A DNA stretch of 58,178 bases, taken from positions 1 through 58,178 of the forward strand of contig JAFQEG010000012.1 in the NCBI GenBank assembly GCA_017399145.1, in the 5' to 3' direction. Every line of letters starts with the position of its first letter. The stretch's first letter is position 1. The notes under the pieces are model-generated. The model was not told the DNA's origin and ran no database searches. It worked only from the letters and a program-made list of their open reading frames with translations. This document shows, piece after piece, positions 1 through 8,055 of this stretch. The stretch comes from Clostridia bacterium (GTDB taxonomy: Bacteria; Bacillota; Clostridia; Oscillospirales; CAG-272). Position numbers and translations under genes: made by a program.

Positions 1-1
1 A

Positions 2-136
2 GCTAAGGTTAAGGTTTACTGCTGTGGCTATTGCTTGATTCAAACACCTAGTGGTGTTGCTTCATACTATGCAAACAACGGCACAGTTACCGAAACATTA
101 AGTGGTGCTACAAGCTACGAAGCACTTCAACAATAA
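2..136 (+). CDS. 3' end of an unidentified small protein (partial)
   Basis: An open frame enters from the left edge and ends at TAA 134-136, giving 44 visible residues. They include a CCxxC-like cluster (YCCGYC) followed by a Ser/Thr/Gly-rich tail ending in EALQQ. The start is outside the window. It lies 15 nt upstream of a 55-codon gene on the same strand with its own ribosome binding site, so the two are probably co-transcribed. I do not recognise a family. The Cys cluster could bind metal or could belong to a peptide precursor, but nothing visible decides between these. Confidence 0.55.
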   Translation, partial: AKVKVYCCGYCLIQTPSGVASYYANNGTVTETLSGATSYEALQQ

Positions 137-151
137 GAAAGGAGATTGAAA

Positions 152-319
152 ATGTATATTTCACCAGAATACAAGCTTGAAGTAATTTCAAGCGAGGACA
201 TAATGGAATTTTCACCTAACGATATTGTTACAACAAAGGAAACCTTTGACTTCGGCGAGGGCGAAGTTGAGGTAACTAAGGGTACATCTACCGCAGACAT
301 TAAAGACTTACTATTCTAA
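152..319 (+). CDS. 55-aa acidic small protein, unknown function
   Basis: ATG 152 is preceded by AAAGGAG at a normal distance, and the frame closes at TAA 317-319. The peptide begins MYISPEYKLEVISSEDIM, is acidic, has no Cys and no membrane segment, and ends in DIKDLLF. The opening, a Tyr/Pro stretch followed by a hydrophobic strand and an acidic-Asp-Ile-Met turn, resembles a class of very short proteins I have seen in gut Firmicutes genomes that have no assigned role. A strong terminator follows 5 nt later, so it ends its transcription unit. It could be a peptide precursor, but no recognisable modification or export gene is in view. Confidence 0.6.
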   Translation: MYISPEYKLEVISSEDIMEFSPNDIVTTKETFDFGEGEVEVTKGTSTADIKDLLF

Positions 320-323
320 CAAC

Positions 324-359
324 AAAAAAGGCTTGACGAGATTTCGTCAAGCCTTTTTT
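324..359. terminator. bidirectional Rho-independent terminator
   Basis: A 16-bp perfect stem (324-339 with 344-359, loop GATT) has its GC-rich core GGCTTGACGA flanked by A-run and T-run. It can therefore terminate both the rightward small-peptide unit and the leftward ZIP transporter gene, whose stop codon overlaps the right arm. Confidence 0.9.
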
Positions 360-1062
360 AAATCAATCCATTAAAAACAATCATCAAGCAAAAGCCAAAT
401 AGCAAAGAAAAAACTGAGCTTTTTTCGCCCTTTAGCATATCATCGTTGATAACGTAAAGCATACAACCACCTGCAAAGGCTAAGAAAAAGGGAAGAATAG
501 CACTTGAAATTCCAATAGCAAAGTAGCCAAAGAAGGTGCCTATAATTTCGGAAAGGCCTGTAAATAAGGCGATTAAAAAGGTCTTTTTCTTACTAAAGCC
601 AAGGGACAAAAGGGGAGAAATAATAACCATACCCTCGGGTAGGTTTTGAAGTGCTATACCAATTGCCACGGTTAGTGCGTGACCCAAGTCCTCTGACCCA
701 AAGGCAACACCCGTTGCAATTCCCTCGGGAAGATTGTGTATTGCAATAGCAAAAACAAATAGCAATACCCCCTTGCTTTTATCAGGGGAAAGCCCTGAAA
801 AGCTATCTATATTTGGCACAAATTTGCCAACGATAAAAATAACTACGGCACCACAAAATATTCCTAAAATAGATATCCAAAGAGAGTATTCAAGGGCAGG
901 AATAATAAGCCCAAAAATTGATGCAGAAAGCATAACTCCATTTGCAAAGCCCATAATGGCAGAACTGAATTTTTGCAAGGAGCTTTTAAAAATAAAGCCT
1001 AGAATACCGCCCAAAATAGTTGAAAATCCAACACCAAGGGCGGTTAATATAACGATTTTCAT
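358..1062 (-). CDS. ZIP family divalent metal transporter
   Basis: A 234-aa integral membrane protein with about eight hydrophobic segments. Transmembrane helix 4 carries HNLPEG and helix 5 carries QNLPEG, the paired metal-site motifs of ZIP (Zn/Fe permease, ZupT/BbZIP-like) carriers; Gln in place of the first His in helix 5 is found in the BbZIP type. It would import Zn2+ or related divalent metals. The longest frame starts at a TTG at 1077, but the ATG at 1062 has a GAGG ribosome binding site at normal spacing and is preferred. It is monocistronic, ends in the shared terminator and runs divergently from the Nudix operon. Metal specificity cannot be read from the sequence. Confidence 0.9.
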   Translation of the reverse strand: MKIVILTALGVGFSTILGGILGFIFKSSLQKFSSAIMGFANGVMLSASIFGLIIPALEYSLWISILGIFCGAVVIFIVGKFVPNIDSFSGLSPDKSKGVLLFVFAIAIHNLPEGIATGVAFGSEDLGHALTVAIGIALQNLPEGMVIISPLLSLGFSKKKTFLIALFTGLSEIIGTFFGYFAIGISSAILPFFLAFAGGCMLYVINDDMLKGEKSSVFSLLFGFCLMIVFNGLI

Positions 1063-1137
1063 ATTTACCTCAATCAAAGTGTTCTACTAACATACTATGT
1101 AAAATGGTAATATTATCTATAAATATTTATAAAAAAG

Positions 1138-1166
1138 TTGAAATGCCTTTTTAAATGTGTTAAACT
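1138..1166 (+). promoter_or_regulatory. sigma-A-type promoter of the Nudix operon
   Basis: TTGAAA (1138-1143), 17-nt spacer, TAAACT (1161-1166). It sits 18 nt upstream of the Nudix gene start. The spacer end and -10 context closely match the promoter at 7992-8019 in front of the esterase pair. Confidence 0.6.
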
Positions 1167-1184
1167 AAAAAAAGAGGTGATTTT

Positions 1185-1658
1185 ATGCAAAACACAACGT
1201 TGTGCTACATAGAAAACGACGACAATAAATATCTAATGCTTCACAGAGTGAAGAAGAAAAACGATATAAACAAGGGTAAATATATCGGCATAGGTGGACA
1301 TTTTGAGGAAAATGAAGGACCCTTTGATTGCGTTGTAAGAGAGGTATTTGAGGAAACAGGACTAGTAATCCTTGACCCCAAATATAGAGGAATAGTTACC
1401 TTTGTAACAAACGAGGGCGAAAGTGAGCAAATGCACCTTTTTTCAGCCACTAAATACAGAGGCGAAATGATAGAATGTAACGAGGGCAACCTTTGTTGGG
1501 TAGATAAGTCAAATCTTGAAAAAATACCAATGTGGCAGGGCGACATTATATTTTTAAGGCTACTTGATACTGAAAAGGACTTTTTTAGCCTAAAGCTTGT
1601 ATATGAGGGCAATACCCTAGTAAACGTAGAAAGAGATGGCAAGAAAATTGCCTTTTAA
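1185..1658 (+). CDS. Nudix hydrolase (MutT/8-oxo-dGTPase-like)
   Basis: A 157-aa protein with a perfect Nudix box: G38-x5-E44-x7-R52-E53-V-x-E56-E57-x-G59-L60. The Glu residues bind the catalytic Mg2+ or Mn2+ used to cleave a nucleoside diphosphate linked to a group X. The N-terminal TLCYIENDDNKYLMLHR and the size fit the group of Firmicutes enzymes annotated as 8-oxo-dGTP diphosphatase. AGAGGTG lies 6-8 nt before ATG 1185. It is the first gene of a run of close or overlapping genes reaching at least to 3964. The substrate is inferred from family resemblance only. Confidence 0.9.
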   Translation: MQNTTLCYIENDDNKYLMLHRVKKKNDINKGKYIGIGGHFEENEGPFDCVVREVFEETGLVILDPKYRGIVTFVTNEGESEQMHLFSATKYRGEMIECNEGNLCWVDKSNLEKIPMWQGDIIFLRLLDTEKDFFSLKLVYEGNTLVNVERDGKKIAF

Positions 1659-1664
1659 AACAAT

Positions 1665-2096
1665 ATGAAAAAGATACTTGTAAGCGCCTGTCTTTTAGGC
1701 ATACCTTGTAGATACGACGGCAAATCTAATCCAAATCAAGAGGTAATTAGCTTAAAGGATAAATTTGAGCTAATACCAATTTGCCCAGAGGTGTTAGGCA
1801 GACTACCAACACCACGAATACCGGCAGAAATACAGGGTGAAAGGGTAGTACGCAGTGACGGAGTGGACGTAACCCTTGAATACATCGAGGGTGCTAAAAA
1901 GGCTCTTGAAATTGCCAAGGAAAAGGATTGTGACCTAGCAATTTTAAAGGCTAAAAGCCCTTCATGTGGCAACAGGGAAATATACGACGGCACATATACA
2001 AAAACACTTATAAAGGGTAAGGGCATAACTGTAAAGCTCTTTGAAAAAAACGGAATAACAGTAATAAACGAAAGCGAGATACATAAATTAAAATGA
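1665..2096 (+). CDS. DUF523 family protein (TudS-like Fe-S desulfidase fold)
   Basis: A 143-aa protein covering the whole DUF523 family. Visible motifs are VSACLLGIPCRYDG at the N terminus, CPEVLGRLPTPRIPAE, and LKAKSPSCG. The conserved Cys residues (C9, C15, the CPE Cys and the SPSCG Cys) are those expected to ligate a [4Fe-4S] cluster in this family; one member, TudS, is a thiouracil desulfidase. The start lies 6 nt after the Nudix stop with no clear ribosome binding site, so translation is probably coupled. It overlaps the next gene by 4 nt (ATGA). The physiological substrate here is unknown. Confidence 0.85.
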   Translation: MKKILVSACLLGIPCRYDGKSNPNQEVISLKDKFELIPICPEVLGRLPTPRIPAEIQGERVVRSDGVDVTLEYIEGAKKALEIAKEKDCDLAILKAKSPSCGNREIYDGTYTKTLIKGKGITVKLFEKNGITVINESEIHKLK

Positions 2097-2827
2097 AGAT
2101 AATAGCAAGTGATTATGATGGAACAATATGTTATCAGGGTAAGGTGTCAGACGAGGACAAGGAAGCTATAAGGCGCTTCAGAAAAGCAGGAAATAAGTTT
2201 GGCATAGTAACAGGTCGTGACGTAGAGCTTGCTCAATGGATTAAGCAGGAAAACGGCTTTGAATTTGACTTTGTAATATGCTGTACAGGTGGTACAATAA
2301 AGGACGGAGAGGGTAAAATTATATACACAAAAAAGGGCAAGGTTGAGCCCTTCTTCAACGAACTTATAGAAAAAGCAATTGAGCTAGGGTCAAACTTCTT
2401 TACAATAGGCGACACTCTTTTAAAATGCTACGTAGATACTAAGGGGCAAATACCACTTCAGCTTGACCCAATCAAGGAGTTTACTCACGCAAACGTAGGC
2501 TTTGAAAAGGATGAGAACGCAGAGAAATTCATAAAATACGTTCGAGAAAATTATAGCGATAAAATCAGCGCATATCAAAATGGTTGGCACGTAGATATGC
2601 CACCAGCAAAAACCTCAAAGGTAACAGGCATTTACGAGTATGCTAAGCTATTCAAGGACCAAAACCCAAGGGTTTACACAGTAGGTGACAATCTAAACGA
2701 TATTCCTATGATTAAGGAATTTTGTGGCTTTGCCGTTTCAAACGCAAAAGAGGATGTAAAAAAGGTAGCAAAGCACCAATGCAATCGCATTGCTGACATG
2801 ATAGACTATATAATGAATGAAGAATAA
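2093..2827 (+). CDS. Cof-type HAD superfamily phosphatase
   Basis: A 244-aa HAD hydrolase of the Cof (IIB cap) type. Motif I is SDYDGTI (nucleophile D7, acid/base D9), the cap region lies between about residues 85 and 180, a motif III Lys lies in PPAKTSKVTG, and motif IV is VGDNLNDIPM (from D199), which binds Mg2+. Such enzymes dephosphorylate sugar phosphates, flavin nucleotides or other small phosphates. The start overlaps the DUF523 stop (ATGA), indicating translational coupling. The substrate cannot be assigned. Confidence 0.9.
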   Translation: MKIIASDYDGTICYQGKVSDEDKEAIRRFRKAGNKFGIVTGRDVELAQWIKQENGFEFDFVICCTGGTIKDGEGKIIYTKKGKVEPFFNELIEKAIELGSNFFTIGDTLLKCYVDTKGQIPLQLDPIKEFTHANVGFEKDENAEKFIKYVRENYSDKISAYQNGWHVDMPPAKTSKVTGIYEYAKLFKDQNPRVYTVGDNLNDIPMIKEFCGFAVSNAKEDVKKVAKHQCNRIADMIDYIMNEE

Positions 2828-2848
2828 TTTAAGGAGAATATAGAAAAA

Positions 2849-3451
2849 ATGAACGCAAGAGACAGATTTATCAAGATTTTTAAAGAGAAAATCAAAAGAG
2901 AGGGCGCAGATAAGCTACTTGAGTTTATTATGTCCCCTAGCTCAGACTTTTTTACAGCGCCAGCAAGTGCAAAGTATCATAGCGCCTATGAGGGAGGCTT
3001 GTGTGAGCATTCCTTAAACGTTTATGATTGCCTATGCGATTATCTAAACAGAGACGTTGCAAGGGAAAAATACGGCTTAAATTACTCAGAGGAAACTATT
3101 GCAATCGTATCACTTCTTCACGACCTTTGCAAAATGAACGTATATAAGGTTAATTTCCGTAATGCTAAAAACGAGCAAGGACAATGGGAAAAGGTACCAT
3201 ATTACGAATTTGACGACTCACTTCCTTATGGTCACGGAGAAAAAAGCGTGTATATGATTAGCCCATTTATCCGTCTAACAAGAGAAGAGGCATTCGCTAT
3301 AAGATATCATATGGGCTTTTCAGGTGCAGACTCAACAATTGCAACTAACTCAGTTAGCAAGGCGTTTGAAATGTTTCCACTTGCATTCGCTCTCTCAACT
3401 GCCGATATGGAAGCAACCTACTACATAGAATCTGATAAGAGAAAGAAATAA
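2849..3451 (+). CDS. HD-domain phosphohydrolase
   Basis: A 200-aa protein with an HD-type metal site: CEHSLNVYDCL near residues 50-60 supplies the first His, SLLHDLCKM near 88-97 supplies the His-Asp pair, and further His and Asp residues lie in the C-terminal half (RYHMGFSG, STADMEA). HD proteins hydrolyse phosphate esters of nucleotides or nucleic acids. It lies 21 nt after the HAD gene with GGAGA before ATG 2849, in the same operon. The exact substrate is unknown. Confidence 0.85.
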   Translation: MNARDRFIKIFKEKIKREGADKLLEFIMSPSSDFFTAPASAKYHSAYEGGLCEHSLNVYDCLCDYLNRDVAREKYGLNYSEETIAIVSLLHDLCKMNVYKVNFRNAKNEQGQWEKVPYYEFDDSLPYGHGEKSVYMISPFIRLTREEAFAIRYHMGFSGADSTIATNSVSKAFEMFPLAFALSTADMEATYYIESDKRKK

Positions 3452-3460
3452 GGAGAATAT

Positions 3461-3964
3461 ATGGATTTAAAAATTGTTGGCTGGACAGACTACGATTCAA
3501 GCTATCCAAGCATTACTGTATCAAACGAAGAGGTAGTACCTCTAATTCAAATTATAATTGATGAAATTTTGGAAAATGGTTATATGATATCAGGCACAGA
3601 CCACCAAAATCAAGACGCCTGCGTGCCTGTATTTGACAACGGCTATTGCTTCAGAGCCACAATGCGTGCGTGGGGAAGCGTTATGAGCTTTGCTTACCAA
3701 GAAATCGACGGAAAAGAAACAGGCTATATGGACTTTTATATGTCAACCCCTACACAAAGAAAGCTACCCGAATATAAAAAGCTTGACGTTGAACCTGCCG
3801 ACTCCGACAACTTCAATGGATTTTTACTCCCACAGGACGGCGAGCTACTTACCCAATCTATTCAAGCAGGTATGCCTCTTATGACCACCGATAAGGCACT
3901 GATTAGAATCGGTGAGCTTCTAAAAAAGAGAATGGAAGACCAAGGCGACGAAGACGAGGAATAA
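3461..3964 (+). CDS. conserved-looking cytosolic protein, unknown function
   Basis: A 167-aa soluble acidic protein starting 9 nt after the HD gene, with AAGGAG 6-8 nt upstream. It has no signal peptide or membrane segment, mixed alpha/beta character and a very acidic C terminus (DQGDEDEE). I do not recognise a family. Tight spacing with the HD-domain gene suggests joint expression with the nucleotide-metabolism genes upstream. Confidence 0.7.
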   Translation: MDLKIVGWTDYDSSYPSITVSNEEVVPLIQIIIDEILENGYMISGTDHQNQDACVPVFDNGYCFRATMRAWGSVMSFAYQEIDGKETGYMDFYMSTPTQRKLPEYKKLDVEPADSDNFNGFLLPQDGELLTQSIQAGMPLMTTDKALIRIGELLKKRMEDQGDEDEE

Positions 3965-3991
3965 TCAAGGCACATAAAAGGAACCTTAAAA

Positions 3992-4744
3992 ATGAAAATA
4001 AAAATTTTTTCAATAGTGTTATTGGTGCTCTTGGCTACAACGAGTGTATGTAGTTGTGATGTCAATTTAGATCCAGACTTTGGACCTGAAATTTGGATTG
4101 ACGATATCCAATATAGGGAAGAAGAGGAGGGGATATATAACATACTTTGGATACAAGACAAAAACAGAGAGGATAACGTTATATATGTCCCCGATATGAT
4201 TGGAGATAAAATTGTCAATAGAATTGGTGGGTGGTCAGAAAAATTCATAGATAGATCATATAGCTTTGCTGCAGATATCTCTCACACTGAAATAGTATAT
4301 TTTCCTTGGTCTATAGAAAGAGTTTGCTATGATTCAACTTGGTTTTCATCAGAGGGCGAATGTCCGTTAAAGTATATAATTTCAGCAACCACGGCAAATG
4401 AAGTTGATCGTGGGCATCCTGATTACTGGCAATCTGTCGCTCCAAGAGTAGCGTACTTGCGTGGATACAGCGACCTTCCTGCAAATATAGCATATTTTTT
4501 CAACTATGAAGAAAATCCCAATAACGGATATTTCTTTGTTGATTTATTAGAGGAAAGCGGAAAACTAACAAAGCCCCCCTATGACCCAAGAAGAGAGGGC
4601 TACACCTTTGCAGGATGGTATAAGGATGCCGAATGCACCGAGCAATGGGATTTTGAAAACGATGAGGTAATAATAAGCTTCGACGAGGAACAAAACCGAA
4701 TATATGAAGAAATTTGCCTTTACGCAAAATGGATAGCTGAGTGA
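3992..4744 (+). CDS. secreted or lipid-anchored protein with a C-terminal Flg_new (InlB-type) repeat
   Basis: A 250-aa protein. The N terminus MKIKIFSIVLLVLLATTSVCSC is a signal peptide, and the Cys after VCS or TSV could be a lipoprotein Cys, though the lipobox is imperfect. The C-terminal ~60 residues (REGYTFAGWYKDAECTEQWDF ... LYAKW) form one Listeria-Bacteroides (Flg_new/InlB B) repeat, common in cell-surface proteins of Gram-positive gut bacteria. The middle is unassigned. Start ATG 3992 has AAAGGAA upstream. It lies 27 nt downstream of the operon above and ends at a strong terminator. Confidence 0.75.
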   Translation: MKIKIFSIVLLVLLATTSVCSCDVNLDPDFGPEIWIDDIQYREEEEGIYNILWIQDKNREDNVIYVPDMIGDKIVNRIGGWSEKFIDRSYSFAADISHTEIVYFPWSIERVCYDSTWFSSEGECPLKYIISATTANEVDRGHPDYWQSVAPRVAYLRGYSDLPANIAYFFNYEENPNNGYFFVDLLEESGKLTKPPYDPRREGYTFAGWYKDAECTEQWDFENDEVIISFDEEQNRIYEEICLYAKWIAE

Positions 4745-4755
4745 TAATAATTCAT

Positions 4756-4796
4756 AAAAAAAGATAACCAACGAATCTTCGTTGGTTATCTTTTTT
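4756..4796. terminator. bidirectional terminator
   Basis: A 13-bp stem (4763-4775 with 4778-4790) is flanked by an A-run on the left and a T-run on the right. It sits between the convergent lipoprotein gene (+) and the FKBP-like lipoprotein gene (-), and can serve both. Confidence 0.9.
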
Positions 4797-4797
4797 A

Positions 4798-6234
4798 TTA
4801 TTGCTCACTTGGTGTCTTTTCGTCGGCGAGTATTTCGCTAATTGATGTGTAGGTTTTATCTACCATCTTAATGTTAGCCTTTTCCTTGAAGAAATCGTCA
4901 ACGAGAGTAAACATAACGTTTTCATAAACGTAGCTAGCGCCTAGGCTATCAACAAAGCTTACAGCTTGGTCGTATGCAACGTCACCACTCATGCTAGTAT
5001 TTTGCATATAGTAATTCTTATAGTAGTTAATTAGGTTAGACCTTTCGTTTACAAGCATTTCCGAGGTTGGAATTAATCCGTTTTGCTGAGAAATAGCATA
5101 GTAAATCATTTCAGTCTTCATATTAGACTTAACGTACTCATCACGAGACATAGAGTAGTTTTCTCTAATATATGTGTCAAGCTCAACACCGTATTCTGTC
5201 TTAAAGGAAGCCTCAACGTCCTTCAATTCCTTGTGTGCGTCGTTGTATTCATTTGTAGGATAGCTGATTATTTTACATTCCTTGAGCACGTAATCGTACA
5301 TGGCAGCAATAACGTATTGTCTTACTAGGTCGTTTTCAAAGTCCTCGGTTGTGTCGAATTTGAAATAAGCCTTAACAAAAGCATTATCATAAACAGGTGC
5401 AACGTAAAGGTCCTTTACGTAAACTCTAAATAAAACTGTTTCGCCATTTAGCTTTTCGTCACCGTAGTCCTCAGGGAAGGTAGCTAAAAATTCCTTTGAG
5501 TGGTCCTCACCAATAAACATACCAACGATATTGTTTTCAAAATCGTCAATTGCAAGCTTTGAGCCAAGGAAGAAGCTAGTTGCGGAGGACTCGTCAAACA
5601 TTTCATCCTCGCCCTTATCATTCTTTTTGATGTTGCCTTCATCATCAAGTAGGTATCCCTTGTAGCTTACAGAAACAACGTCACCAAGCTTGATTTCCTT
5701 ATTCATAATCTTTATATCAACAAAAAGCTCGTTTTCAATGTAATCATTAAGCACCTTGCCCTCTGGAAGAGTAATGTCAGGCAAAATATCCTCAAGCTGA
5801 TTCTTTGGGAACTTGTTGTTTATGATATTACCAATGCTAGAGCCTAAAATTGCATTTTCAAGATAGCTACCAAGCTTACCTGAGCCAACAACAAGCTTCA
5901 TATTAGTTTGTGAAAGCTCCTCAACCTTGTCTCCCTGTTGGTCGTAGGTTTTGCCGGTTGTTTCATCAACTAATGTTTTAACATAGTAGAAGGTTACGTC
6001 AACGTAAATTTCATCGGAAACAGTAACAGTGTATTCCTTAGAATACTTTAAAAGCTGAGTGTCAATTGATGCCTGCATAGAGTCACGCAAAAACTCAACC
6101 TCGTGACCTATAAAGTCAGGAATTGTAATATAGTCAGCCATAATGTAGTCGTACTTATTCTCGCTCTTAAAGCAAGAGGTAAGTGCCAAAAGCATAACTA
6201 AAGCAAGTAAAACGCAAATTATTTTCTTTTTCAT
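4798..6234 (-). CDS. lipoprotein with FKBP/trigger-factor-like peptidyl-prolyl isomerase domain
   Basis: A 478-aa exported lipoprotein: signal peptide MKKKIICVLLALVMLLALTSC with a good lipobox (LTSC). Residues about 170-265 (from LGDVVSVSYKGYL through FPEDYGDEKLNGETVLFRVYV) resemble an FKBP-type isomerase domain as in trigger factor. The remaining helical C-terminal half looks like a trigger-factor or SurA-type chaperone arm. It probably assists folding of exported proteins at the membrane surface. The ATG at 6234 has TTGGAG upstream; the 4-codon longer form would start at the TTG that overlaps this binding site. It is downstream of a membrane-protein gene with 17 nt between them. Confidence 0.75.
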   Translation of the reverse strand: MKKKIICVLLALVMLLALTSCFKSENKYDYIMADYITIPDFIGHEVEFLRDSMQASIDTQLLKYSKEYTVTVSDEIYVDVTFYYVKTLVDETTGKTYDQQGDKVEELSQTNMKLVVGSGKLGSYLENAILGSSIGNIINNKFPKNQLEDILPDITLPEGKVLNDYIENELFVDIKIMNKEIKLGDVVSVSYKGYLLDDEGNIKKNDKGEDEMFDESSATSFFLGSKLAIDDFENNIVGMFIGEDHSKEFLATFPEDYGDEKLNGETVLFRVYVKDLYVAPVYDNAFVKAYFKFDTTEDFENDLVRQYVIAAMYDYVLKECKIISYPTNEYNDAHKELKDVEASFKTEYGVELDTYIRENYSMSRDEYVKSNMKTEMIYYAISQQNGLIPTSEMLVNERSNLINYYKNYYMQNTSMSGDVAYDQAVSFVDSLGASYVYENVMFTLVDDFFKEKANIKMVDKTYTSISEILADEKTPSEQ

Positions 6235-6251
6235 TATTTTCTCCAATATAT

Positions 6252-6968
6252 TTATTGATTTTTAGAGGTAACGTGGTCCTCACCATAGCGATAGCAGAGG
6301 AAGTAGCCCAAAGCATAAATGCCATACTGTACAATTAAATAATAAGCTGTATAGTCAACTAATGTAAGTATTATATCCCAGAATTGCCACTGGTATATTG
6401 ACCAGTTGTTTTCGATAAGGAATGGGAATATATTAAAGCCAAGATGTGCAAAAAGGTTTATTCCAAATATAACAAGAGTAGTAATAATCATACACCTGTG
6501 AATTGGATTTTTCCAAGAAATAAAGCTTGTTAGACGTCTTGCGCCCTTTTCGGTAAGCTTATAAGTAAGGAAAGCAACAAGCACACCGGGAAGAAGCTGA
6601 GAAATAACACAGCTACCAAGACTAAAGTAAATTGAATAGATAACAAAATCAATGTCAACCTGACCTTGGTCAATACATGCACCAATTACCTGATAAAGAT
6701 AGGAAATGAAAACAGAAATTCCAAAAATTCCTATTGAGTAAATAGCATCTCTTGCTTGATACCTTGAGTATGCATACATAATAATTGCATAGCCAGTAAA
6801 AACAGCAAGCAAGTCAAAGGTCCTTTTTGCGTAATAGGCAACCTTAACAAGCCATACAGGCTCAACAAGGTAATTATCTGCAAGATAATAAAGTATGGCA
6901 AAGATAACAGACAAAACAGCGGTTATAGTTACCATAAGAATTGAAGATTTAATAAATTTTTTTCTCAT
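6252..6968 (-). CDS. multi-pass membrane protein, unknown function
   Basis: A 238-aa protein with about six hydrophobic segments spread over its length, short basic loops and a charged C-terminal tail. ATG 6968 follows TGAGG with good spacing. It is the promoter-proximal gene of a two-gene operon with the FKBP-like lipoprotein, so it may act at the same membrane site, but no family motif is visible. Confidence 0.7.
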   Translation of the reverse strand: MRKKFIKSSILMVTITAVLSVIFAILYYLADNYLVEPVWLVKVAYYAKRTFDLLAVFTGYAIIMYAYSRYQARDAIYSIGIFGISVFISYLYQVIGACIDQGQVDIDFVIYSIYFSLGSCVISQLLPGVLVAFLTYKLTEKGARRLTSFISWKNPIHRCMIITTLVIFGINLFAHLGFNIFPFLIENNWSIYQWQFWDIILTLVDYTAYYLIVQYGIYALGYFLCYRYGEDHVTSKNQ

Positions 6969-7071
6969 AAAACCTCACATAACCATAATATACTACATTG
7001 TAACATATTTAATTATAAATTAAAAGCATAATTTATAAATTTTCATAAAAATTTCACATAAGGAGAAAAAT

Positions 7072-7983
7072 ATGGAGCAATTAAAGGAATTAACAAGCAA
7101 GGATTTAAAGGAAATCCTAGACGGACTAACGCAAAAATACGAGGAATTTTCCTATTCCTATTTAGGAATGAGTCTTTTATCAAGACCAATCCCTATAATA
7201 ACCCTAGGAGACAAGCGTGCCACAAAAAGCGTTTTATATGTTGGCACCCACCACGCAACCGAAAATATATGCACAAACATACTTTTAAGACTAATAAACG
7301 ATTATCTTTGCGCCTATAAGAATTTCAAGCAATTGTATTCAATAAACTCTCGCTATCTTTACAAAATGCGAAAAATCCACATAATCCCTATGCTAAATCC
7401 GGATGGGGTAGAATACCGACTAAACGGAATAGACGCAACAAATCCACTTTATCAAAGAGTGCTAAAGTATAACGAAAACGAAACCGATTTTTCAAAATGG
7501 AATGCCAACGCAAGAGGGGTTGACCTAAATCATAACTATAATGCAGGCTTTACAGAATATAAACAGCTTGAGAGGGAAAGAGGAATTTTGCCGGGAAAGA
7601 GCAAATATAGTGGGGAATTTCCCGAAAGCGAGCCTGAGGTAAGTGCCCTTTGTAATTTTATAAGATTTAATCAAGAGGAAATTCAAGGCGTAATATCACT
7701 TCACACACAGGGCGAGGAAATATATTATACCTCGGGTGATAAAATTCCTAAAAAATCAAAGCATATAGCCGAGATAATTTCAAAAATGACAGGCTATAAG
7801 CTATCAACCCCAGAGGATACCGCTTGCTATGGTGGACTTACCGATTGGCTAATAAGAGAAATGGATATTCCTGCCTTTACTCTAGAGTGTGGCTTAGGTC
7901 AAAATCCACTTGATATAGCCTCGGTAAAGTCTATTTATGCACGAATAAAGGAATTACTTTTTACTTTTCCCATTTTATTTTAA
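7072..7983 (+). CDS. M14-family zinc carboxypeptidase (gamma-D-Glu-DAP peptidase-like)
   Basis: A 303-aa protein with the M14 metallocarboxypeptidase signature: zinc ligands H61-x-x-E64 in THHATENICT, the substrate-binding NPDG and RGVDLNHNYN motifs, third zinc ligand H211 in SLHTQGE, and the catalytic Glu near residue 272 (FTLECGLG). The layout fits bacterial cell-wall peptide hydrolases such as gamma-D-glutamyl-meso-diaminopimelate peptidase I. There is no signal peptide, so it probably acts on recycled muropeptides in the cytoplasm. AAGGAG precedes ATG 7072. The peptide substrate is inferred. Confidence 0.88.
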   Translation: MEQLKELTSKDLKEILDGLTQKYEEFSYSYLGMSLLSRPIPIITLGDKRATKSVLYVGTHHATENICTNILLRLINDYLCAYKNFKQLYSINSRYLYKMRKIHIIPMLNPDGVEYRLNGIDATNPLYQRVLKYNENETDFSKWNANARGVDLNHNYNAGFTEYKQLERERGILPGKSKYSGEFPESEPEVSALCNFIRFNQEEIQGVISLHTQGEEIYYTSGDKIPKKSKHIAEIISKMTGYKLSTPEDTACYGGLTDWLIREMDIPAFTLECGLGQNPLDIASVKSIYARIKELLFTFPILF

Positions 7984-7991
7984 TAAACATC

Positions 7992-8019
7992 TTGAAAAAA
8001 GCCTTAAATGTGTTAAAAT
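7992..8019 (+). promoter_or_regulatory. promoter of the esterase pair
   Basis: TTGAAA (7992-7997), 16-nt spacer, TAAAAT (8014-8019), located 37 nt before the first SGNH gene. It shares a run of near-identical sequence ending in AAATGTGTTAAA with the promoter at 1138-1166. Confidence 0.6.
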
Positions 8020-8055
8020 GATAGTATCAATATTAAAAAAACGAGGTAAGTAAAT

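Noticed and set aside
734-1090. 118-codon ORF opposite the ZIP gene
   Set aside because: It is antisense to a clear membrane transporter and shows no independent signal.
7072-7983. M14 peptidase as the missing phage endolysin
   Set aside because: It lies well outside attL, has its own chromosomal context and is of a type found as a housekeeping enzyme.
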